DNA of 64,000 bases, from the NCBI RefSeq assembly GCF_012849555.1, contig NZ_CP051685.1:5208001-5272000 (forward strand). Reading direction: 5' to 3'. The position numbers and the translations under genes were made by a program. The number at the start of each line of letters is the position of its first letter. Position 1 is the stretch's first letter. The DNA comes from Massilia forsythiae (GTDB lineage Bacteria; Pseudomonadota; Gammaproteobacteria; Burkholderiales; Burkholderiaceae_D). The notes beneath the pieces are model-generated. The model was given only the letters and a program-made list of their open reading frames with translations. It was not told the DNA's origin and ran no database searches. Positions 22,049-31,463 of the stretch are shown here, piece after piece.

Positions 22049-23386
<1,338 letters not shown>

Positions 23387-23929
23387 TCCGGCCATGCCGC
23401 GTCCCGCCCCTTGCGGACGGGACGCACCGGCGCCGCTGCCGCGCCTTCCGCAGCCTCTTGCTTCCCTGCGCGTTTCCTTCCTTCGTACCGTCTGCCGGCG
23501 CCATGCCGCAGGCAGGTCCTGACGTCTTCGGCCGCCATCCCCTTGTCTATGGATGTGATCGATAACGTCGGTCACGGCGCGGCTCGCCCGATCGCGTGAG
23601 CACGTTAAAAAATTCTTCAAAGAATTAAATATTCGACAACAAACTTGTTTTTGAAACACTCTGGTACAGACCTGTCCACCTTGAATGTGTGTTACCTAAC
23701 CCAGTGATACACAGGTGTAACGCAAGTGGCACACTTCTTCGTGAAATTCTCCAGATTTTGCCAGAAATTTTCTGATACCGACGTAGGACAGCCCCGACAA
23801 CCTGAATCAAAACAATGAGTTAGGGAACTCTACAGTAAAGCTGGCACTGAACATGCAATAGAGATACCGTCGGCGCAACAGCCGATCCATCACTAACCAA
23901 ATACGTCAATACCCAGAGGGGAATTTAGA
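23387..23929. other. Intergenic control region of the secreted-protein operon
   Basis: 543 bp without a supported gene. The second half is AT-rich and holds a sigma54-type promoter at 23842-23857. Upstream of it are GTTAC and GTAAC half-sites around 23690-23720 that might belong to an activator site. The 5' leader from the predicted start to ATG 23930 is about 60 nt and contains an AGAGGGGAA ribosome-binding site. Confidence 0.5.
23842..23857 (+). promoter_or_regulatory. Sigma54 (-24/-12) promoter
   Basis: TGGCACTGAACATGCA has the invariant GG (23843-23844) and GC (23855-23856) separated by exactly 10 bp and a complete TGGCAC -24 half. It lies about 73 bp before the ATG of the 807-aa secreted protein and just downstream of a gene for a GAFTGA-type activator. 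Confidence 0.75.
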
Positions 23930-26353
23930 ATGAACAAGACTTTGCTCGTGACCGCTATCTCGCTCGCTTTCTCGGTGGGCGCACAAGCGCAAACCACGAT
24001 CGATGCACGTGAAGGCAGCACCTCCACCATCAGCAACACCACCAACACTGCGACCGACAGCGGCAACACGAACAACCAGGCTTACAACACCAGCACCAAC
24101 ACGAACACCCAGACGGACAACAGCCAGCTGGCCAACAACAACCAGACCTACAACACGGACAGCAGCAACCGTAGCAACACCCAGACCGACAGCAGCAACC
24201 GCAGCAACACCAACACCCAGACCGACAGCAGCAACCGCAGCGTCAACACCAACACCAACACCTCGACCAACAACCAGGCCGACAACAGCAACCGCAGCAT
24301 CAACACCAACACTGCGAACACCAACACCCAGACCGACAGCAGCGACCGCAGCACCCGCACCACCAACACCTCGACCAACAACCAGGCCGACAGCAGCAAC
24401 CGCAGCATCAACACCAGCACTGCGAACACCAATACCAATACCAACACGAACACCCAGACCGACAGCAGCGATCGCAGCGTTCGTAACACCACCACCAACA
24501 CGTCGACCGACAACCGCGTCGCCAATACCGACAACAGCAACCGCAGCAACAACCAGACCTTCAACACCGACAACAGCGACAACAGCGACCGCAGCACCCG
24601 CACCACCACCACGACGAACACGGACAACAGCGACAACAGCCAGCGTACCGCGACCACCAACACGTCGACCAACAACTCGAACCAGAACAACGGCGACCGC
24701 AACAGCAGCAGCGGCTCCTCGACCGCGTCGGCCATCGGCTCGACCGCTGCCAACAACGGCGGCACCGCCAGCTCGTCGTTCTCGAACGCGTTCAACACCT
24801 CGAACGCCTACTCGACCAGCAACCTGACCGGCAACGTCTCGGGTAACTCGATCTCGAACATCGGCAACACCGCCGCCAACACCGGCAACGCCAACGGCGC
24901 AGCAGGCACCGGCGCAGCAGGCGCGGCCGGTTCGAGCGGCAACGTCGCTGCCACCGGCGGCGCAGGCGCAGCCTCGGGCAACGCCAACGGCGCAGCAGGC
25001 GCCATGGGCGGCACCGCCACCAACGGCTCGGCCACCTCGGGCAACGTCTCGGCCGGTTCGGCAACCGCCGGTGCAGGCGGCGCGGGCGGCGCAGGCGGCT
25101 ACGCGTCGACCGGCGCAGGCGGCACGGGTGGCGTCGGTGGCGCCGGCGGCACCAGCGGTGCGGCTTCGGCAACCGGCGGCGCCGGCGCAGCAGGCGGCCT
25201 GGGCGGCGCAGCTGCCGGCGGCAACGGCGGCTCGACCGGCGCCCTGACCGGCGGCAACGGCGGCGCATCGGGCAGCGTCTACGCAGGTACCGGCGGCGCC
25301 GGCGGCACCACCGGTTCGGCAACCGGCGGCGCCGGTGCGGCAGGCGGCCTGGGCGGCGCAGGCGGCTCGGGCGCAGCAGGCGGCATGGGCGGCATGGGCG
25401 GCAACGGCGCAGCAGGCGGCGCGGCCGGCAATGCAGGCGCAACGGCGTCGACCGGCGGCGCAGGCGCAAGCAACGGCGCGGGCGGCAGCTACGCCACCTC
25501 GGGCATGGCATCGACCACCCCGTCGTCGTCGACCCCGTCGGACAGCGGCAGCGGCATGGGCGTCGGTAGCGGCACCGCAACCGCAGCGGCACCGACCGCT
25601 AACGGCGGCGCAGTGACCACCGGCGGTTCAGGTGCACAAGCCGGCACCACCAACGGCGGCGCTGGCGCAGCCGGCGGCGCAGGTGCGGCAGGCGGCATGG
25701 GCGGCAGCGGTGCAGCCGGTGCAGCCGGCGGCGCGGGCGGTTCGGGCGCAATGGCATCCAACACCTCGGGCGGCGGCGCGGCAGGCGGCGCAGCCAACGG
25801 TGCAGCAGGCGGCGCAGGTTCGAGCCTGACCTCGACCGCAGGTGCAGGCGCAGGCAACACCGCCGGCGCGGGCGGCGCGGGCGGCGCGGGCGCCACCGGC
25901 ACCGGCACCTCGGGTGCCGCCGGTAGCGGCGCGGCAGGCGGCGCAGGCGCGTCGAGCGGCTACGCTTCGAACACCTCGGGCGCCGGCGCAACCGGCGGTG
26001 CAGCCACCACCGGTTCGGCCACCTCGGGCACGGCCACCAACGGTTCGGCAACCGCAGGCAACGGCGGCAACGGCGGCAACGGCGGTTCCTCGACCGGCGG
26101 CGCAGGCGGTTCGCTGGCAGCCATCACCACCGGCAACGGCTTCGGCGGCAACGGCGGCATGGGCATCGGCGGCGCAGGCGGCACCAACAGTGTGAATGCA
26201 GGTTCGTTCAACATGTCGAACAACATGAACACCGTCGGCACCGGCGCAGCGGGCGTCACCGTGGTCAGCCAGAACAACGGCTTCTCCTCGCTGATCCAGC
26301 AGAGCGTCAACGTGCAGAGCAACCTGGCCCTGGGCCAAGGTTCGCCGAAGTAA
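23930..26353 (+). CDS. Large secreted Asn/Thr-rich and Gly/Ala-rich repeat protein (putative fibre subunit)
   Basis: This 807-aa protein has a clear Sec signal peptide (MNKTLLVTAISLAFSVGAQA, cleavage near residue 20). Residues 30-275 are almost wholly Asn, Thr, Ser, Asp and Gln, built on about ten repeats of D-S/N-S-N/D-R-S separated by NTNT and STNNQA spacers. Residues 300-750 are Gly/Ala/Ser/Thr-rich (GGAGGAGG, GAAGGLGG runs). The last 57 residues form a different, aliphatic and Gln/Asn-containing module (AGSFNMSNNMNTVG, GVTVVSQNNGFSSLIQQSV) shared with the two small secreted proteins downstream. There are no cysteines. The composition fits an extracellular fibre or matrix protein; amyloid character is an inference. 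A sigma54 promoter precedes it and a strong terminator follows. Confidence 0.8.
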   Translation: MNKTLLVTAISLAFSVGAQAQTTIDAREGSTSTISNTTNTATDSGNTNNQAYNTSTNTNTQTDNSQLANNNQTYNTDSSNRSNTQTDSSNRSNTNTQTDSSNRSVNTNTNTSTNNQADNSNRSINTNTANTNTQTDSSDRSTRTTNTSTNNQADSSNRSINTSTANTNTNTNTNTQTDSSDRSVRNTTTNTSTDNRVANTDNSNRSNNQTFNTDNSDNSDRSTRTTTTTNTDNSDNSQRTATTNTSTNNSNQNNGDRNSSSGSSTASAIGSTAANNGGTASSSFSNAFNTSNAYSTSNLTGNVSGNSISNIGNTAANTGNANGAAGTGAAGAAGSSGNVAATGGAGAASGNANGAAGAMGGTATNGSATSGNVSAGSATAGAGGAGGAGGYASTGAGGTGGVGGAGGTSGAASATGGAGAAGGLGGAAAGGNGGSTGALTGGNGGASGSVYAGTGGAGGTTGSATGGAGAAGGLGGAGGSGAAGGMGGMGGNGAAGGAAGNAGATASTGGAGASNGAGGSYATSGMASTTPSSSTPSDSGSGMGVGSGTATAAAPTANGGAVTTGGSGAQAGTTNGGAGAAGGAGAAGGMGGSGAAGAAGGAGGSGAMASNTSGGGAAGGAANGAAGGAGSSLTSTAGAGAGNTAGAGGAGGAGATGTGTSGAAGSGAAGGAGASSGYASNTSGAGATGGAATTGSATSGTATNGSATAGNGGNGGNGGSSTGGAGGSLAAITTGNGFGGNGGMGIGGAGGTNSVNAGSFNMSNNMNTVGTGAAGVTVVSQNNGFSSLIQQSVNVQSNLALGQGSPK

Positions 26354-26364
26354 TCGTCAGGTCG

Positions 26365-26396
26365 AACTGCCGTGCCTTCGGGCACGGCAGTTTTTT
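26365..26396 (+). terminator. Strong intrinsic terminator inside the secreted-protein operon
   Basis: AACTGCCGTGCC and GGCACGGCAGTT (26365-26392) pair perfectly across a TTCG tetraloop and are followed by TTTT. It stands between the 807-aa gene and the next four genes, which are closely spaced and have no obvious promoter. It would make the large protein the most abundant product, with the others expressed by read-through. Confidence 0.88.
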
Positions 26397-26416
26397 GTCG
26401 CAAACGGGGGTAGAGA

Positions 26417-26842
26417 ATGCAGCATCAAGTCACTCACAGAATCGTCGTCCGCGCATGCAGCCTTGCCATGTTCGCGGCGCTGGCATCGTCGGCCTGGGCC
26501 GCCCCGAACGAGACCGTGGACGCCGGTACGGCATCCGCCCGGTCCCTGTTCACGGCCCAGCACGCGATCAGCGCCCATGAACCGGCCGCGCAGGATGCCG
26601 GTGCGGCGAATGACGTGAACCTCGACCAGCAGCGTGGCGGCACGGATACCACGACCACCAACAACGCCATGCATCTGGATGGCTCGGTGGGCAACAACAG
26701 CGCCACCAACGTGGTGACCGGCTCGAACAGCATCAGCGCCGGTTCCTTCGCCAACATGTCCGGTATCCCGGTGGTGATCCAGAACAGCGGCGCCAACGTC
26801 CTGATCCAGAACGCCACCATCATCAACCTGCAGTTGAAATGA
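26417..26842 (+). CDS. Small secreted protein sharing the C-terminal module (putative minor subunit)
   Basis: This 141-aa protein has a signal peptide with predicted cleavage after ASSAWA (residue 28). The middle is Asn/Thr/Asp-rich (GGTDTTTTNNAMHLDGSVGNN). The C-terminus (AGSFANMSGIPVVIQNSG, then NVLIQNATIINLQLK) parallels the end of the 807-aa protein: AGSF-x-MS, then G-x-x-VV-x-QN-x-G-x-x-x-LIQ. It lies behind the terminator at 26365 and overlaps the C39 peptidase gene by 4 bp (ATGA). It is probably a minor or nucleating subunit; this role is inferred by position and similarity only. Confidence 0.72.
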   Translation: MQHQVTHRIVVRACSLAMFAALASSAWAAPNETVDAGTASARSLFTAQHAISAHEPAAQDAGAANDVNLDQQRGGTDTTTTNNAMHLDGSVGNNSATNVVTGSNSISAGSFANMSGIPVVIQNSGANVLIQNATIINLQLK

Positions 26843-27516
26843 AACGACACGCACTGACCCTTCTGTGCGCATTACTGGGCGCCGCCGGCGCCAGGGCGGC
26901 CGACGTGCCGCTCGCCAGCGGCGCCCGCTTCAACGTTCCGGTGCACAGCCTCAAGGAACTACGCTTCACCTCCACGCTGCGCCAGCAATACGACTTCAGC
27001 TGCGGCTCGGCCGCGCTGGCCACCCTGCTGACGCACCATTACGATTACCCGATCAGCGAGACCAATGCCTTCCAGTCGATGTGGGCCCACGGCGACCAGG
27101 AAAAGATCAAACGCGAAGGCTTCTCGCTGCTCGACATGCAGCGCTACCTGGGCTCGATCGGCTTCAAGGCGGACGGATTCCGCCAGCCGCTCGCCAAGCT
27201 CTTCGAAGCGAAACTGCCGGCGATCGTGCTGATCACCGAAAAAGGCTACAATCACTTCGTCGTCGTCAAGGGCGCCGAGGACGGCCGCATCCTGCTGGGC
27301 GACCCGTCCAGCGGCACCCGCGCCATGCAGCAGAAGGACTTCGAGGCCATCTGGCCGACCAAGCTGCTGTTCGTGATCCACGAATCGCCGACCAAGCCGC
27401 AATTCAACCTGACCGCCGACTGGCGCGCCGCGCCGCACGCGCCGGTGGACGAAGCCGTCAGCCGCACCGCCCTCGACCTCAGCAGCCTGCCGAAATTCGG
27501 TCCCGGCGATTTTTGA
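26839..27516 (+). CDS. Periplasmic C39-family peptidase (FapD-like)
   Basis: This 225-aa protein has a signal peptide (to about residue 20) and a C39 papain-like domain: Cys55 in QQYDFSCGSAALATLL, His139 in GYNHFVVVKG and Asp155 in LLGDPSSG make a complete triad. C39 domains usually cleave double-glycine leaders inside ABC transporters; stand-alone periplasmic forms include FapD of the Pseudomonas Fap amyloid operon. The gene lies between two small secreted-protein genes and upstream of a FapF-like barrel, so processing of the neighbouring secreted proteins or gating of their export is likely. Confidence 0.85.
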   Translation: MKRHALTLLCALLGAAGARAADVPLASGARFNVPVHSLKELRFTSTLRQQYDFSCGSAALATLLTHHYDYPISETNAFQSMWAHGDQEKIKREGFSLLDMQRYLGSIGFKADGFRQPLAKLFEAKLPAIVLITEKGYNHFVVVKGAEDGRILLGDPSSGTRAMQQKDFEAIWPTKLLFVIHESPTKPQFNLTADWRAAPHAPVDEAVSRTALDLSSLPKFGPGDF

Positions 27517-27527
27517 ACAGGAATTCC

Positions 27528-28043
27528 ATGCGCTTACCACTCCAGATCGCTCTCACCCTGGCCGGCGCGGCGCTCGCCGCCCAGGCCCTGGCAGCCTCGC
27601 CGCAAGTCGTGCTCGACCGGTCGCAGTTCGTTTCGCAGCAGGCGGTCGATCCGGCCACGCTCGACGATTACCGCGGCGGCTTCGTCACCGACACCGGCCT
27701 GTCCGTCTCGCTCGGTCTGGAGCGCATCGTCACCATCAACGGCAACGTTGCCGACCGCACCAGCATCGAACTGGGCGACCTCGGCAGCCTCACCAGCGGC
27801 AAGACCACCCTGTCCGGTACTGCCGCCAACCAGCTGATGCTGATCCAGAACGGCGCCGCGCAATCGCTCCAGGCCGGTGCTTCGCTGCTGGGGGGCACGA
27901 TTATCCAGAACAGCCTGAACGATCAATTAATTAATAATGCTACAATAATTAATGCCAGCGTGAATGCCCGGGGGATGCTGCAGTCGATGAACTTCCAGTC
28001 CACCCTGTCGAACGCTTTGAATACTGCCGCGACCGGAAGATAG
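27528..28043 (+). CDS. Secreted protein with Asn/Gln/Ile-rich C-terminal module (putative minor subunit)
   Basis: This 171-aa protein starts at ATG 27528 with an AGGA-type site and a signal peptide ending near ALA (residue 22). A conserved-looking centre reads LDDYRGGFVTDTGLSVSLGLERIVTINGN, followed by LMLIQNGAAQSLQAGASLLGG and TIIQNSLNDQLINNATIINASVN, which again resembles the LIQNATIINLQ ending of the 26417 protein. The AT-rich codons around 27920-27950 differ from the rest of the gene. A role beside FapE- or FapA-like proteins is possible, but I see no direct sequence match to those. Confidence 0.7.
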   Translation: MRLPLQIALTLAGAALAAQALAASPQVVLDRSQFVSQQAVDPATLDDYRGGFVTDTGLSVSLGLERIVTINGNVADRTSIELGDLGSLTSGKTTLSGTAANQLMLIQNGAAQSLQAGASLLGGTIIQNSLNDQLINNATIINASVNARGMLQSMNFQSTLSNALNTAATGR

Positions 28044-28065
28044 CGGCGCAACCGGAGAAACACAG

Positions 28066-29478
28066 ATGCAAAAAATTCCAGCGCTGTACAGCGTGATCGG
28101 CCTTGCCGCCGCCCTCGCCTGTACCCCAGCCGGCGCCCAGACCGGACCCGAGCTGCTGGAACAGTTGAAGGTCATGCGCCAACAACTGGAACAACAACGC
28201 GCGCGCGTCGATGCGCTCGAACAGCAGCTGCGCGCCAACGGCGCCGCCCAGCCGATGGGCGCCGCCGGCACCATCGCCCCTTCCCAGCTCGACCGCCTGC
28301 GCGGCACCGGCCCGAATGCCGCCGCGCCTGCCCAGGCCGCGGTCGCCAGCGATGCCGGCTCGCTCGACGTGCTGCGCGGCACCGGCGGCAGCGGCGAACC
28401 GCAGGAAGGCCTGCCGGCGCCGGTCACCGGCAGCGCCACGCCGTCGGTGGAAGCGCCGCGTCCGGTGGTCGCCAACAACCAGCCGGCCGCCGTCGGCCAG
28501 GCTCCGGAACAGACCACGCGCACGCCCGAAGTGGCGCCGATCTTCGAAAGCCCGGGCGTGCTGACGCCGCGCGGCCGCATGGTGTTCGAACCGTCGGTCC
28601 AGTACGGCTACTCGTCGAGCAACCGCGTATCGCTGGTCGGCTACACCGTGATCCCGGCGCTGCTGATCGGCCTGCTGGACGTGCGCGAGGTCAAGCGCAA
28701 CACCACCACCGCCAGCGCCGCCTTCCGTTACGGCTTCAGCAACCGCCTGGAAGTCGAGGCGCGCATCCCGTACGTGTACCGCAGCGACTCCACCGTCAGC
28801 CGCGAACTGTTCACCGGCACCTCGAACGAGCGCGCCTTTGAAACCAGCGGTAAGCACGTGGGCGACGTCGAACTCGGCGCGCGCTACCAGCTCAACGACG
28901 GCGGCGCCGACAAGCCGTACTACATCGCCGGCGTGCGCCTGAAGTCGCGCACCGGCCGCGATCCGTTCGAAGTGGTGACCGATTGCCAGACCCGCTGCCT
29001 GGGCGAGAACGTCACCGGCACCGGCCTGCCGCTGGACCTGCCGACCGGTTCCGGCTTCTACTCGATGCAGCCGAGCCTGACCTTCCTGCTGCCGTCCGAT
29101 CCGGCGATCTTCTTCGGCAGCGTCAGCTACACGCACAATTTTGCGCGCGACAACGTCTACCGCACCGTGCTGGACGGCAATCGCGAACTGCTCGGCAAGA
29201 TCAATCCGGGCGACGTGTTCGGCTTCAACCTGGGCATGGGCCTGGCGCTCAACGAAAAGGCCTCGTTCAGTATCGGCTACGACCACAACTCGGTCTCGCG
29301 CATGAAGCAGAACGGCCAGATCATCCCGGGCTCGGTGCGCATGCAGCTGGGCACCCTGCTGCTGGGCGGTTCCTACCGCCTGACGCCGCAGCGCACCCTG
29401 AACGTCTCGGTCGGCGCCGGCATGACGCGCGACACGCCGGACGTGACGCTGATGGTGCGCATGCCGTTCAACCTGTAA
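28066..29478 (+). CDS. Outer-membrane beta-barrel protein with N-terminal coiled coil (FapF-like)
   Basis: This 470-aa protein has a signal peptide to about residue 24, then a heptad-like coiled coil at 28-57 (LLEQLKVMRQQLEQQRARVDA), an Ala/Pro/Gly-rich linker to about 165, and a C-terminal domain of alternating hydrophobic strands (MVFEPSVQYGYSSSNRVSLVG through DVTLMVRMPFNL) typical of an outer-membrane barrel. FapF, the amyloid secretion channel of Pseudomonas, has the same order: coiled coil, linker, barrel. It is the last gene of the operon and a terminator follows, so it is the natural candidate for the export pore of the secreted proteins encoded upstream. Confidence 0.8.
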   Translation: MQKIPALYSVIGLAAALACTPAGAQTGPELLEQLKVMRQQLEQQRARVDALEQQLRANGAAQPMGAAGTIAPSQLDRLRGTGPNAAAPAQAAVASDAGSLDVLRGTGGSGEPQEGLPAPVTGSATPSVEAPRPVVANNQPAAVGQAPEQTTRTPEVAPIFESPGVLTPRGRMVFEPSVQYGYSSSNRVSLVGYTVIPALLIGLLDVREVKRNTTTASAAFRYGFSNRLEVEARIPYVYRSDSTVSRELFTGTSNERAFETSGKHVGDVELGARYQLNDGGADKPYYIAGVRLKSRTGRDPFEVVTDCQTRCLGENVTGTGLPLDLPTGSGFYSMQPSLTFLLPSDPAIFFGSVSYTHNFARDNVYRTVLDGNRELLGKINPGDVFGFNLGMGLALNEKASFSIGYDHNSVSRMKQNGQIIPGSVRMQLGTLLLGGSYRLTPQRTLNVSVGAGMTRDTPDVTLMVRMPFNL

Positions 29479-29495
29479 GGCATTTTCGATGGATA

Positions 29496-29525
29496 TAAAA
29501 AGGGCCACGTTCGTGGCCCTTTTTG
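29496..29525. terminator. Bidirectional intrinsic terminator
   Basis: AGGGCCAC (29501-29508) and GTGGCCCT (29513-29520) pair around GTTC, with A-run before and T-run after, so it can stop transcription of the operon and also of lpxO read from the other side. Confidence 0.85.
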
Positions 29526-29587
29526 TTGGCATCCAACGCGTCCGAACATCGTTCGCGCCGTCGCAGTTCAAACGGTGCGTGCGGTGA

Positions 29588-29640
29588 TTGAACGCGTGGA
29601 CGGGAAACCCGGCTAGGCGCCCCCGTCCACCCTACGATCA
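29588..29640. repeat. Short REP-like repeat (GTAGGGTGGACG family), copy B
   Basis: Matches copy A at 3955-4007 over TTGAACGCGTGGACGG and CGTCCACCCTAC. As in copy A, it lies between convergent genes and runs into the stop codon of the minus-strand gene (lpxO). Confidence 0.6.
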
Positions 29641-30537
29641 AATGTAATAGATCAGCGCAGCCAGGCCGACGATCAAGCCCACCTTGGTCAGCTTGTACGC
29701 GGTCTTGTTCCACGCCTTGTAGCGGCGGCGGTATTGCCCCATCACGTGCGACACGCGGAACAGCTTGCTGACCAGGCCGGTCTGGTCGCCGCTCTCGTTG
29801 GGCGAGGCGGCGGCGGTCATCATCGTGCGGCCCAGCCAGCGGTTGACGGCCTGCATCCAGCCGAAGCGCATCGGGCGCTCGACGTCGCAGAAGAGGATCA
29901 CGCGGTCGCTGTCGCTGCCGTTGATGGCCCAGTGGATATAGGTTTCGTCGAAGATCACGCCTTCGCCGTCGCGCCAGCTGTACTTCTGGCCGTCGACGTC
30001 GATGAAGCAGCGGTCGTCGTTCGGCGTGGCCAGGCCCAGGTGATAACGCATCGAGCCGGCGAACGGATCGCGGTGCGGATTCAGCTTGGCGCCCGGCGGC
30101 AGTTCGGCGAACATCGCCGCCTTGACCGAGGGGATGCCCTGCAGCAGCGCATGGGTGCGCGGGCACAGGCGCTCGGCCGACGGGTGGCTGGCGTCGTACC
30201 ACTTCAGGTAGAAGCGCTTCCAGCCGGTCTTGAAGAAGGAATTGAAGCCGGCGTCATTGTTTTCCTCGGCTGCCTTGATCTTTTTCAGCGCCAGCAAGTG
30301 CTCGGCTTCTTCGCGGATGACTTGCCAGTTTTCCTGCAGCACCGACAATTCCGGGAATTCGCGCACCGCGATGTAGGGCGTGCTCGGCACCCGCGAGAAC
30401 ATATGCATGAAGATATTGATTGGCGCCATGAACGACGAATGGTCGAACAGCTGGCGGCCGAACGGCAGCCTCACCTTGCCGCGGAAATGGATGTGCAGAA
30501 TCGAAAGGATGAGAAAACCGACCACTGCCCACTTCAT
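29638..30537 (-). CDS. lpxO: Lipid A hydroxylase LpxO (Fe2+/2-oxoglutarate dioxygenase)
   Basis: This 299-aa protein belongs to the aspartyl/asparaginyl beta-hydroxylase fold and most resembles LpxO, which adds a 2-hydroxyl to a secondary acyl chain of lipid A. The N-terminus is a membrane segment followed by IHFRGKVRLPFGRQLFDHSSF. The catalytic core LNPHRDPFAGSMRYHLGL, DDRCFIDVDGQKYSWRDGEG and FDETYIHWAINGSDSDRVI contains the iron-binding HxD and distal His and the Arg that binds 2-oxoglutarate. A second hydrophobic segment ends the protein (VGLIVGLAALIYYI). Length equals the Salmonella enzyme (about 300 aa). It is a single gene, convergent with the FapF-like gene. Confidence 0.88.
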   Translation of the reverse strand: MKWAVVGFLILSILHIHFRGKVRLPFGRQLFDHSSFMAPINIFMHMFSRVPSTPYIAVREFPELSVLQENWQVIREEAEHLLALKKIKAAEENNDAGFNSFFKTGWKRFYLKWYDASHPSAERLCPRTHALLQGIPSVKAAMFAELPPGAKLNPHRDPFAGSMRYHLGLATPNDDRCFIDVDGQKYSWRDGEGVIFDETYIHWAINGSDSDRVILFCDVERPMRFGWMQAVNRWLGRTMMTAAASPNESGDQTGLVSKLFRVSHVMGQYRRRYKAWNKTAYKLTKVGLIVGLAALIYYI

Positions 30538-30709
30538 TGCGCCTCCAGACCCATCCGTGACCGCGGCCGGCGGCAGGATGTCACATTAATCGAGGCGCAA
30601 GGATAGCATATGGAAAGAAGAACGGTTCGAGCCCGCCTTTCCTCACCGAGGAATGGCGGGCTCGAACCGGGGATGGCGACGGATCCGTCGCCGCATCGCT
30701 ACTGGGCGC

Positions 30710-30943
30710 TTACTGCACTGCCTTGGCGGAAGTCACGGCATAGCCTTTTTCCGACAGCTGGTTCGACAGCTTCTCGATCTGGTAGTCGTCCAGCTGCTCG
30801 GCATTGTCATCGACCTCGACGGCGCGGGCTTCGATTTCCCAGTCGGTATTGGTGGCTTCCTCGGGGATGGGCTTGGTCTCGGGGACTGCCAGGTAAGAGA
30901 ATTTGCCGTCGTGTTCGGCCCTGCGGTAAATGTCCAAGCGCAT
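30710..30943 (-). CDS. Small conserved hypothetical protein
   Basis: This 77-aa acidic protein (MRLDIYRRAEHDGKFSYLAV ... LDDYQIEKLSNQLSEKGYAV) has no signal peptide or cysteine. It resembles a small family common in Oxalobacteraceae, possibly DUF6139, but this is from memory and uncertain. ATG 30943 is preceded by AAAAGGAAAA. A longer overlapping frame on the same strand (to 31068) is in a different frame and lacks a family start. Confidence 0.65.
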   Translation of the reverse strand: MRLDIYRRAEHDGKFSYLAVPETKPIPEEATNTDWEIEARAVEVDDNAEQLDDYQIEKLSNQLSEKGYAVTSAKAVQ

Positions 30944-31098
30944 AGTCGTTTTCCTTTTAAAAGCATGGCGATCGGATGAAAGCCATCGGTAAGGTCACGA
31001 TAGGCGAATGGCCGGCTGTGGTCTGTTAATGGACGCACACTGCACCGGCAACAATGTACGCGCTGCATGAGGACGACGCACGGCCAGGCCGGGAGGCG

Positions 31099-31299
31099 TC
31101 AGCGACCGGGCGAGCCGCCCAGCAAACGTGCCGGCAGCAGCACGATGGCGCGCAGCAGTTCGAACACGGCCTCGACGCCGATACCGAGCAGGCGCAGCGG
31201 CAACAACAGCAGCCATGCCAGCGGATACAGCACCAGCGCCAGCAGGGCCAGCGGCCAGCACAGGAACAACAGCAACAACCAGAACAGGAAACCCAGCAT
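31099..31299 (-). CDS. Small hydrophobic membrane protein
   Basis: This 66-aa protein starts at ATG 31299 behind AAGGAG; an upstream in-frame start (31317) would put polar residues in front. It is Leu-rich, with two transmembrane helices (FLFWLLLLFLCWPLALLALV and VEAVFELLRAIVLLP) and a short basic tail. No family is recognised. The good ribosome-binding site and hydrophobic pattern support it being real. Confidence 0.6.
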   Translation of the reverse strand: MLGFLFWLLLLFLCWPLALLALVLYPLAWLLLLPLRLLGIGVEAVFELLRAIVLLPARLLGGSPGR

Positions 31300-31463
31300 C
31301 GTCCGCTCCTTCGGCAAGCCCGACGCCGGGGATCGGCGTCACGGCGTTACTCTAGCGAGGCGCCGTGCGGGCGGCAATCGGCGTGCGACGGACGGCGCCC
31401 GGGCGGGACGAACGGGGCCACGGCGGGCGCGAACGGCGCGCGCGGCAGCCGAGATGTCGGCGC

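Noticed and set aside
23730..23746. TGGCACACTTCTTCG as a second sigma54 promoter
   Set aside because: The -24 half fits, but at the -12 position CG stands in place of GC, and the site at 23842 fits better.
24100..24660. Regularly spaced repeats resembling a CRISPR array
   Set aside because: The repeats are codon-phased (D-S-S-N-R-S and NTNT units) in a signal-peptide protein; there are no unique spacers and no cas genes.
24148..26338. Long Leu/Val- or Ala/Cys-rich frames antisense to the secreted repeat protein
   Set aside because: They arise from the repetitive codons of the sense gene; the sense frame has a signal peptide, ribosome-binding site, promoter and terminator.
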